Source of the DNA: Xanthobacteraceae bacterium
GTDB lineage: Bacteria; Pseudomonadota; Alphaproteobacteria; Rhizobiales; Xanthobacteraceae
Assembly (NCBI GenBank): GCA_030043175.1
Contig: JASHYD010000596.1
Span: forward strand, 1 to 5,026
DNA length: 5,026 bases
Reading direction: 5' to 3'
The translations under genes and the position numbers were made by a program. This document shows, one piece after another, positions 1-5,026 of this stretch (positions are counted from its first letter, which is position 1; each line of letters starts with the position of its first letter). The notes under the pieces were generated by a model. That model had not been told where the DNA came from. It made no database searches and saw nothing but the letters and a program-made list of their open reading frames with translations.

Positions 1-57
1 ACGGCGGGCCCCGATAAGTACGGCGGGCCCCGGTAAGTACGGCGGGCCCCGGTAAGT
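1..57. repeat. Three tandem 19-bp repeats, possible insertion-element end
   Basis: Three head-to-tail copies of ACGGCGGGCCCCGRTAAGT occupy 1-19, 20-38 and 39-57. Copies 2 and 3 are identical, and copy 1 differs only by A for G at its position 14. The array begins at the first base, so more copies may lie to the left. Short, closely spaced terminal repeats of about this length are typical of IS21-family ends, where they bind the IstA transposase, and this is my preferred explanation. No istA or istB coding sequence is visible, so the element body would have to lie outside the window. A non-mobile direct repeat array is the alternative. The repeats themselves are certain; the IS assignment is a weak inference. 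Confidence 0.9.
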
Positions 58-281
58 GAAGGCAGACATTCCTCAAATGCGGCCGATTTCAGCCACGCGG
101 AGGGCCCGACTTACATCGGGCGAGATAATCCTGACGCAACTCGCCAGAAGCAATGCAACAAATCCGTCAGGTCTCTTCTACGATCATCCCAGCCCCGTGA
201 ATTATCTCTGATGGCGCATTCTCCTGCGGACCTGTCGGCCCTGATTCTGCTCAACAAGAACCTGCCATCCCGGTTCTGAGT
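58..281. other. Gene-free stretch downstream of the GH144 gene
   Basis: No plausible gene is seen here. A perfect 6-bp inverted repeat with a 6-nt loop lies at 104-121 (GCCCGA/TCGGGC). Another 6-bp inverted repeat, AGAACC/GGTTCT with a 9-nt loop, lies at 257-277, just past the stop codon of the glucanase gene. Read on the minus strand, neither is followed by a T-run, so neither qualifies as a standard intrinsic terminator. How the glucanase transcript ends is therefore not evident from the sequence. Confidence 0.5.
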
Positions 282-1760
282 TTATTTTTTGAGCATCCGA
301 ATCCCGAGCCGCCGTGTGAAATAAGGAGAGTCAAAGCCGAGCTGTTTCATTCCGTACTGAATCTCCGGAATGTTCATGAATATCTTCCATAGTAACCCCG
401 ATCGGTAGTTTTCAATCATGACAATGATCGGACCCTGGTCAATGGCCAGATGCGACCCCGCATACCAGTTGAAATGTTCACTGAATCCATCGACAAAACC
501 GTAGTTACTCCAAAGTTTTTCGCCCTTTTCCTGGTAGAAATAGCGAAGCGCCTGCATCGAAAACGAAGGCGTGTAAGGCATCGATGACAAAGCTGCAGTC
601 GGCTGTATCACTCCCCGGTCGTCCTCAGGTGAGTGAGCGACATATCCTTTCACACTGTCCCCGGCCGTCAATCCCCACGCTTTTTCGCCATAGCCTTTGT
701 ATTTTTTGGGATTATCGATACTATACGCCCGATCGATGAGCGTATGGTTCCTGGTTTGCTCAGCATAATCGATGCCATGATCATCAGTAAGATTGTTGGG
801 ATCAACGCCCATGAAAGTATATTGTGAGAAAAACAAGGGTCCACCACCGTATGAGTTTCCCAGCGGCAGATTATATCCATAATATGATTTGCCATTCCTC
901 CAGTTGCGAGTACCAACCCACGTCTTCTCGTAAACGTCTCTTGTGATCGGATGTCGGCTCGAGGAGGCCGATATGATGTAAGTAATCAATGCTTCATTCC
1001 AGCCTTTCACAGGAAAGTTCCTATCAAAACCATTTCGTGGGCTCCAATGCCACAAAAGCCTATTGTCGCTGTTCACATGCCAACTCCAATTGGCAGCGTT
1101 CCACATCTCATCGATCCTCTTCACCAAATATCGCTCCTTTTGATTATTTCCATTGAAATAGGCCCGTGCCGATAAGAGTCCCATCATCAAATAGGAGGTT
1201 TCCACGATGTCTGCACCATCGTCCAGCCTGTCGAACGGAATGGGCTTTCCCGTATCGCCATTGATAAAATGAGGGTAAATTCCATGATAGGAGTCGGCTT
1301 TGGCCAAAAAGTCGACGATCTGCATCAAACGATCCAACGCCGCCTCGCGGCTGATCCAATTTCTTTCCACCGCCACGATGGTAGCCAGTATGCCAAATCC
1401 GGTACCGCCGACCGCACATGCCTCGGGGCCAAACGTTCCTTTGCTGAGATTTGGTTCGTCATTTGCCTCATTGATGTAATCCAAATAGAAATCTGCTTTA
1501 ACCGTATTGCTTCTTTCTCTCGCCATGCCACTGTTCGGATGCGCGTAATGCCAGAAATACCTGAATGTCTGGCGCTCGACAGTCTCCAACAATTCCTCAT
1601 CCGAAAGGTTATTGATAATTCCGACTGTTTTGATCGAGTTGTCAGGACTGACATTGTATTCATTGGGGGCGGATTGAGTGAGAGACCCATCGACGGTAAA
1701 TGCAGATGACCACAGATACGGGGCCACTCCAAAGAGGGAAATCATTAGCAATCTCTTCAT
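282..1760 (-). CDS. Secreted glycoamylase-like protein, GH144 beta-1,2-glucanase type
   Basis: A complete gene of 492 aa. Residues 1-20 form a Sec-type signal peptide: a KR start, a hydrophobic core, and likely cleavage near WSSA-FT. There is no lipobox cysteine. The mature protein is probably periplasmic or extracellular. Residues 52-205 hold the N-terminal helical part, with landmarks LSDEELLETVERQTFRYFW (52-70), an ARERSN segment (80-85) and DGADIVETSYLM (181-192). Residues about 280-480 match the glycoamylase-like domain (PF10091 as I recall it): YYGYNLPLG, GGGPLFF, NHTLIDRAY, YKGYGEKAWGLTAGD, PTAALSSMPYTP, DQGPIIVMIENYRSGLLW. Characterised close relatives, such as the Chitinophaga SGL enzyme and Bacteroides BT_3567, act on beta-1,2-glucan, so 'glucoamylase' is a misleading legacy name. 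Acidic residues D184, E187, E256 and E449 sit in conserved stretches, but I do not assign catalysis. The start codon has only a weak, distant purine tract (AAAGG, 11-nt gap). GC is lower than in neighbouring genes, suggesting transfer. Family call is strong; exact substrate is inferred. Confidence 0.92.
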   Translation of the reverse strand: MKRLLMISLFGVAPYLWSSAFTVDGSLTQSAPNEYNVSPDNSIKTVGIINNLSDEELLETVERQTFRYFWHYAHPNSGMARERSNTVKADFYLDYINEANDEPNLSKGTFGPEACAVGGTGFGILATIVAVERNWISREAALDRLMQIVDFLAKADSYHGIYPHFINGDTGKPIPFDRLDDGADIVETSYLMMGLLSARAYFNGNNQKERYLVKRIDEMWNAANWSWHVNSDNRLLWHWSPRNGFDRNFPVKGWNEALITYIISASSSRHPITRDVYEKTWVGTRNWRNGKSYYGYNLPLGNSYGGGPLFFSQYTFMGVDPNNLTDDHGIDYAEQTRNHTLIDRAYSIDNPKKYKGYGEKAWGLTAGDSVKGYVAHSPEDDRGVIQPTAALSSMPYTPSFSMQALRYFYQEKGEKLWSNYGFVDGFSEHFNWYAGSHLAIDQGPIIVMIENYRSGLLWKIFMNIPEIQYGMKQLGFDSPYFTRRLGIRMLKK

Positions 1761-1771
1761 TTGACTGAAAG

Positions 1772-1780
1772 CCTTTCCCC
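1772..1780 (-). promoter_or_regulatory. Weak ribosome binding tract of the GH144 gene
   Basis: On the minus strand, GGGGAAAGG lies 11 nt before the ATG at 1760-1758. It is purine-rich but is not a good Shine-Dalgarno core, and the spacing is long. A later in-frame ATG (codon 6) would remove the KR n-region of the signal peptide, so the first ATG is preferred. Weak Shine-Dalgarno use would fit a gene that came from Bacteroidota, but this is only suggestive. Confidence 0.3.
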
Positions 1781-2217
1781 AATTGAAAGATAGCTAAGCA
1801 AAGGTATCTGCTTGCTCTTGGCTCACGACATGCCGACAACATCCGCCGTGGCTTCTCGTCCCGCGTTGATCGGTCCGCATCGAGGCGAGCGTCGTAAGCA
1901 GCGTAGCAAGCCGGATGAGGTCGTTCAATCCATCGTGTTCCACGGCGACACGACGCGGTTGCGCGGCGCTGCGCAGATGCCGGGTCTCTCCACAGAAGTT
2001 CAGCCGCGGGCCACTGACACGTCCTGATATGAACCTCTGCTTCATCCGGCTCGTGCGATTGCACGAAGGCTGCCACTGTCCACTGATTATCGGGCTCTTC
2101 CGGTTGTCGGTTGACGCGATCCGGGCGGCAATGACTGCTCCCTTCGCTCGACAGGAGTGAGATTCAACACGGGATTGTCAAACTTGAAGGGCCGTGGTCA
2201 TCTCCAGTCTCGTTGCC

Positions 2218-2239
2218 CATCATCGTGGCGACGATGATG
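2218..2239. repeat. Perfect 9-bp inverted repeat with 4-nt loop
   Basis: CATCATCGT and ACGATGATG form a perfect 9-bp stem around GGCG. No T-run follows on the plus side (the sequence continues ATGGTGACAC), so it is not a standard intrinsic terminator. It could be a protein-binding palindrome or simply a by-product of the local CAT/GAT-rich sequence. Confidence 0.6.
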
Positions 2240-2345
2240 ATGGTGACACAAGGCCCATGTCTTCGTCACGACGATTGCGCTAGCCGGGCGGGTCGCGCGA
2301 TTTCACTTAAAACCAGCTCACCGCGCGCAGCCGCGCGACAGGCTG

Positions 2346-2373
2346 CTGACAGGCCCGCGCAGTCGGCTATAAT
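2346..2373 (+). promoter_or_regulatory. Near-consensus sigma-70 promoter
   Basis: The -35 box CTGACA (2346-2351, 5 of 6 consensus) and the -10 box TATAAT (2368-2373, 6 of 6) are separated by 16 bp. Transcription would start around 2379-2382. The transcript would contain the structured segment at 2397-2660 and then reach the SMP-30 start at 2736, giving a leader of roughly 355 nt. A perfect TATAAT is unusual in GC-rich alphaproteobacterial DNA. The call rests on sequence match alone; chance occurrence cannot be excluded. Confidence 0.5.
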
Positions 2374-2396
2374 GGCAACCTAGAAAGATTGGAAAG

Positions 2397-2660
2397 GGTA
2401 ACCCACCACCGCGCCCAAAGATGGGGCTTGTGCCTCAGCCTCGAGGCTGTGGGTTGCCAGAGTAAGCCATCGCCCAAACGGGACGGGTTGCGTTGAGTAC
2501 AGGTTCAAGACCGACGTGCGAATGCTTCCCTCAGTTTGGGCTCTCGAAGGCGAACCAGCAGACAAGCCCGGGCTAGGAACGAAGGGCTTGGCTCAATCGC
2601 CGGTTCTCAACTTTGTTGGGGGAAGATGCACCTTAGAGTGCGCGAGCCCGTGACGGAGCA
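2397..2660 (+). ncRNA. Highly structured RNA segment, candidate group II intron 5' remnant
   Basis: Complementary arms follow one another closely. The stem 2397-2406/2449-2458 (10 bp, one G-U) encloses two small hairpins: GCCC/GGGC at 2413-2416 and 2424-2427, and CAGCC-TCGA-GGCTG at 2436-2449, whose last base overlaps the outer stem. GCCCAAAC at 2472-2479 pairs perfectly with GTTTGGGC at 2534-2541. GAACC at 2552-2556 pairs with GGTTC at 2602-2606 and encloses CAAGCCC/GGGCTTG (2563-2569/2584-2590). GCAC/GTGC closes 2628-2641. There are no long gaps between elements. This layout, and the general look of the sequence, recall domain I and following parts of bacterial group II introns. No domain V hairpin and no reverse transcriptase are seen in the window, so an intron would be a broken remnant. 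The alternative is a novel cis-acting leader of the SMP-30 gene. The structure is read directly; the identity is a tentative inference. Confidence 0.45.
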
Positions 2661-2696
2661 GCAGAGGGAGTGGCCTTAACGAGCCAATCCCGTTTT

Positions 2697-2731
2697 CCTC
2701 CCCACGCCGGAAGCGGGGGGCCAACCGGAGG
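2697..2731 (+). promoter_or_regulatory. Shine-Dalgarno site with possible sequestering hairpin
   Basis: GGAGG at 2727-2731 is the ribosome site that decides the SMP-30 start: it lies 4 nt before ATG 2736 and 10 nt before the in-frame ATG 2742. CCTCC at 2697-2701 is its exact complement. The same bases can instead join a hairpin, 2700-2707 with 2713-2720 (7 pairs, one mismatch, loop CGGAA). The two pairings are mutually exclusive, so the start could in principle switch between hidden and exposed. Regulation is inferred from the pairing only. Confidence 0.45.
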
Positions 2732-2735
2732 TTCG

Positions 2736-3752
2736 ATGATCATGGCTTTTCGCCTCACTCGCCGGCATATGCTGGCATCAGCAGCGACGGGCGCTGCTTT
2801 CGGCACCGGATTTTACGGCCTCGCTCTCGCCCAAAGCACGAAACGGATCGAGCAGTTTGCGCCGGAACTCGAAAAAATCGTCGGTACCACCGAGCCGATC
2901 AATCAGCTTGCCGATGGTGTTGGCGGCGACAACGGCCCGGCTGAGGGGCCACTGTGGTGGAAGGAAGGCGGCTATCTCCTGTTCAGCGACATCAATGGCA
3001 ACCGCCGTATGAAATACACGCCGGGCCAAGGGACGGTGGAATTCAAGAGGCCGACCAACGGTGCTAATGGATTGACGCGCGACATCCAAGGCCGCTTGGT
3101 TGCGTGTGAAGGCGCCGGCCGTCGCGTCGTCCGAGAAGAGCAGGACGGCACCATCACCGTGATCGCCTCGAGCTTCCAGGGGCGACCCTTGAATCGTCCC
3201 AACGACGTGGTCGTGAAGTCCGACGGCGCGATCTACTTTTCTGACCCGAACACAGGCAATGCCGTTCCCGACCAGACCGACCTAACCTATGCGGGTGTCT
3301 ATCGCGTCTCGCCCGATCTCGGCACCATCACCCTTCTTGTCAACGACTTCATCACCCCGAACGGCCTTGCCTTCTCGCCGGACGAAAGTGTGCTTTACAT
3401 CAACGACAGTCGGCGCCGCCACATCCGTGCCTTCGATATGTCTCCAAATGGCACCTTGGCGCGGCAGACAGATCGTGTGTTCGCGGAGCTTGGCGGCGCC
3501 GAGCCCGGCGTGCCGGATGGCATGAAGGTAGATAGCGCTGGGAACGTGTATTGCGGCGGTTCCGGCGGCCTGTGGATACTCGACCCCCGCGGCAGGAAGC
3601 TAGGCCGGATCGTCCATGGCCAGCCGCAGACTACAAACATTGCTTTCGGGGGAGCGGACTGGAAGACACTGTATTTCACCAATTGGAATTTCCTCGGCTC
3701 GGTGAATCTGAGGATTGCCGGAATGCCGGTGCCAGCGGTCAAAAAGGCGTAG
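2736..3752 (+). CDS. Tat-exported SMP-30/gluconolactonase-family protein
   Basis: From ATG 2736 the protein is 338 aa. This start is preferred over the upstream in-frame GTG at 2670 because GGAGG sits just before it and because it places a twin-arginine signal at the N-terminus: TRRHML at residues 8-13, a hydrophobic stretch to about residue 32, and likely cleavage after ALA (30-32). The remainder (about 60-325) is a six-bladed beta-propeller of the SMP-30/gluconolactonase/LRE type. Expected metal and substrate positions are present: E70 in AEGPLWW, N156 in NRPNDVV, N209 in TPNGLAFSPD and D261 in VPDGMKVD. FSDP (168-171) and a GGLWILDP-type segment (278-284) are also typical. Family members hydrolyse sugar lactones or related esters using one divalent metal; the substrate cannot be told from the sequence. 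The Tat signal suggests that it folds in the cytoplasm before export to the periplasm. It is a single gene with no co-directional neighbour in view, and the transporter gene is convergent. Confidence 0.9.
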   Translation: MIMAFRLTRRHMLASAATGAAFGTGFYGLALAQSTKRIEQFAPELEKIVGTTEPINQLADGVGGDNGPAEGPLWWKEGGYLLFSDINGNRRMKYTPGQGTVEFKRPTNGANGLTRDIQGRLVACEGAGRRVVREEQDGTITVIASSFQGRPLNRPNDVVVKSDGAIYFSDPNTGNAVPDQTDLTYAGVYRVSPDLGTITLLVNDFITPNGLAFSPDESVLYINDSRRRHIRAFDMSPNGTLARQTDRVFAELGGAEPGVPDGMKVDSAGNVYCGGSGGLWILDPRGRKLGRIVHGQPQTTNIAFGGADWKTLYFTNWNFLGSVNLRIAGMPVPAVKKA

Positions 3753-4204
3753 GCAGGCTCGCGCGGATGATGTCTGCGCCGATATAGCGGCCGTCAGGCG
3801 TTCGCCCCCTTCGGCAAAACTCTCAACCCTCCCTAACATTCGCGCTCTACTCCGTGGCGGCGTTGCGGGCGGTGGAGCGACGTCGGCAAGCGCAGGGGCG
3901 CGTGTAAGGTTTTCGTTTTCGCCGTGCGCTCAATTCCACGCAGTTGATGGCGCTCGGCCAGGAATGGCACGCGAACTGATCGCTAGCCGGAGGGGCGCTA
4001 CGTGCTCACGCGCTCAGGATCCGGCGCGGCGGCTGTGGTGCGCAACAACATATCACTGGAATTTACTCCCGGCCTCAGTGAACCAGCACGCATCGATCGA
4101 GGTTCGTATTCGCAGCTCTCGAATGGAGGCGGCTGCGGCTACGGCGGGACGAGCAGGTGCAGGAGTGGCCTCCGATCGATTGAGGAACCGCCTCCACGCG
4201 TCGC
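3753..4204. other. Gene-free stretch between convergent genes
   Basis: This 452-nt region lies between the 3' ends of the SMP-30 gene and the transporter gene. Long open frames on the plus strand (for example 3715-4287 and 4002-4385) run into one of the flanking genes or both, have low-complexity R/S/A-rich products and no recognisable domain, so I treat them as spurious. GGCGTTCGCC at 3797-3806 is a small palindrome without a T-run. The larger inverted repeat at 4124-4196 is listed separately. No tRNA or other known RNA gene is apparent. Confidence 0.5.
4124..4196 (-). repeat. 9-bp inverted repeat just downstream of the transporter gene
   Basis: TGGAGGCGG (4124-4132) and CCGCCTCCA (4188-4196) are perfect complements 55 nt apart. 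GGAG/CTCC (4162-4165/4170-4173) makes a small hairpin within. On the minus strand the repeat begins 8 nt after the transporter stop codon, so it could form the foot of a 3' hairpin that stabilises or ends that transcript. There is no T-run after it, so intrinsic termination is not supported. Confidence 0.45.
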
Positions 4205-5026
4205 TCAAACAGCTTCGGCGGTCAGCACACGACCCTTGGTCTCTGGCAACAATAAAGCTGTGCAGACAAGCACACCGTATGCAATGACAGCAAACAAGCC
4301 AATCGATTGCCCAAGGGGCAGCGTCGCGCTGAGCATCCCGACCAATAGTGGATTTAACGCGCCGATACCCCGGCCAAAATTATAAGCAAAGCCCTGACCT
4401 GAGCCGCGCATTCGAGTTGGGAAAAGCTCGGTCAGGAATGGACCCATACCGGAGAATACTCCCTGAGAGAAGAAGCCGAGGGGGAAACCCAAGAAAAGCA
4501 TCGTCGCGTCATCCAGCGGAATTTGCGTGTATGCTATCACCGTTACGATCGAGCAGACGGCGAATACAATAAAATTCGCACGCCGGCCGATCCGATCGCT
4601 CAGCCAGGCGCTGATCCAGCCCCCGATCAGCGAGCCAGTAATGATGACAGCAAGATACCCCCCTGTCCCAAGGACAGTGAGTTTGCGTTCCATGCGCAGA
4701 AAAGTGGGAAGCCATGTCGTGATCGCATAATATCCGCCCTGAGCGCCGGTCGAGAGCAGGCAGGTCAAAATCGTCGTTCTCAGTATTGAGGGCGTGAAGA
4801 TTTCAAGAAAGTTCGCCTTCTTGCCGGCCACCGCGAGATTTTTTTGGGTTTGCGTGAAGATCAGCGGTTCGCTGACGAAGCGTCGCACAAACAACACCAT
4901 CAGTGCCGGACTTAGTCCGAACCAAAAAAGAGCGCGCCACGCGACCTCTTGGGGCAAAACGGACAAGAACCACGTTGCGACGAGCGCGGCGACCCCCCAG
5001 CCGATGGGCCAGCCCGACTGCATTGT
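4205..5026 (-). CDS. Major facilitator transporter, SHS-like, 5' end outside window
   Basis: This gene is partial: the reading frame is open to the right edge, and the first visible Met (codon at 5021-5023) falls inside the MQSGWP segment of transmembrane helix 4 or 5, so it is not the start. About 273 codons are present; roughly the first 130-150 are missing if the protein has the usual 410-440 aa. Numbering from that Met, hydrophobic helices lie near 4-23, 29-47, 82-103, 118-140, 149-167, 173-192, 212-233 and 237-259. The cytoplasmic loop LSDRIGRR (141-148) is the second copy of MFS motif A. ELFPTRMRGSGQGFAYNFGRG (199-219) and the terminal PETKGR (260-265) are typical of sugar or carboxylate symporters. 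The MQSGWPIGWG segment and ending resemble the SHS group (sialate and lactate:proton symporters), so import of a carboxylate or acidic sugar is likely but unproven. It is convergent with the SMP-30 gene. Confidence 0.85.
   Translation of the reverse strand, partial: TMQSGWPIGWGVAALVATWFLSVLPQEVAWRALFWFGLSPALMVLFVRRFVSEPLIFTQTQKNLAVAGKKANFLEIFTPSILRTTILTCLLSTGAQGGYYAITTWLPTFLRMERKLTVLGTGGYLAVIITGSLIGGWISAWLSDRIGRRANFIVFAVCSIVTVIAYTQIPLDDATMLFLGFPLGFFSQGVFSGMGPFLTELFPTRMRGSGQGFAYNFGRGIGALNPLLVGMLSATLPLGQSIGLFAVIAYGVLVCTALLLPETKGRVLTAEAV

Larger units (their letters stand above)
1761..2345. other. Gene-free intergenic stretch between divergent genes
   Basis: This 585-nt stretch separates the divergently oriented glucanase and SMP-30 genes. 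Open frames exist on both strands, for example 83 codons on the minus strand at 2045-1794 and 81 codons on the plus strand at 1915-2160. They overlap each other, are rich in R, S, A and C, lack convincing ribosome sites and match no family I recognise. The base composition is visibly richer in GC than the glucanase gene. Two clear inverted repeats are present: 2218-2239 (9-bp stem) and GTCGCGCG/CGCGCGAC at 2292-2299 and 2332-2339. The stretch may contain decayed mobile DNA, but I cannot identify it. Confidence 0.5.

Noticed and set aside
251..281. Possible intrinsic terminator after the GH144 gene
   Set aside because: The 6-bp stem AGAACC/GGTTCT is not followed by a T-run when read on the minus strand; the T-rich run at 281-290 is the end of the coding sequence itself, before the stem.
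1794..2045. 83-codon minus-strand open frame ending 33 nt before the GH144 start codon
   Set aside because: No domain, no good ribosome site, and longer or similar frames overlap it on both strands in GC-rich DNA; it cannot be told from a chance frame.
1915..2160. 81-codon plus-strand open frame
   Set aside because: Composition is R/C/S-rich with no recognisable motif, and it overlaps opposite-strand frames of the same quality.
2380..2565. 61-codon minus-strand open frame inside the structured segment
   Set aside because: It is antisense to the paired arms, has no ribosome site, and is best seen as a by-product of the structured sequence.
2670..2735. Upstream GTG start extending the SMP-30 protein to 360 aa
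   Set aside because: The AGAGGGAG tract touches the GTG with no spacer, and the extension would bury the twin-arginine signal 30 residues in. ATG 2736 with GGAGG fits better.
3715..4287. 190-codon plus-strand open frame past the SMP-30 end
   Set aside because: It overlaps the end of the SMP-30 gene and the end of the transporter gene, and is arginine/serine/alanine-rich without a family signature.
4002..4385. 127-codon plus-strand open frame overlapping the transporter gene
   Set aside because: About half of it is antisense to clear transporter coding sequence, and the rest has no recognisable domain.

Overview
The window reads as accessory-type DNA from a moderately GC-rich proteobacterium. 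An alphaproteobacterium of the rhizobial kind is the best guess. This rests on a Tat-exported SMP-30 protein, the flavour of the major facilitator gene, and roughly 55-60% GC in sampled lines of those two genes. No marker gene is present, so the assignment is an inference.

Layout. Positions 1-57 hold three perfect or near-perfect 19-bp tandem repeats that may be the end of an insertion element. A complete minus-strand gene (282-1760) encodes a secreted glycoamylase-like protein of the GH144 (beta-1,2-glucanase) type. Sampled lines of this gene average about 47-48% GC, clearly below its neighbours, and it resembles the Bacteroidota-type members of the family, which suggests horizontal acquisition. 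Positions 1761-2345 have no convincing gene. A near-consensus sigma-70 promoter (2346-2373) is followed by about 270 nt of dense potential RNA structure (2397-2660). That stretch looks like the 5' ribozyme part of a group II intron without its reverse transcriptase, or else an unusual long leader. It runs into a plus-strand gene for a Tat-exported SMP-30/gluconolactonase-family protein (start 2736, stop 3752). After a 452-nt gap without a recognisable gene, the 3' two-thirds of a major facilitator transporter, probably SHS (sialate/lactate symporter) type, lies on the minus strand (4205-5026) and runs off the right edge.

The three genes do not form an operon: their orientations are -, +, -. 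A loose common theme is carbohydrate and organic-acid use: an exported glucanase, an exported lactonase-type beta-propeller, and a proton-coupled carboxylate-type importer. A shared pathway is not demonstrated. The most notable non-coding signal is the structured segment at 2397-2660, together with the possible Shine-Dalgarno sequestration just before the SMP-30 start.
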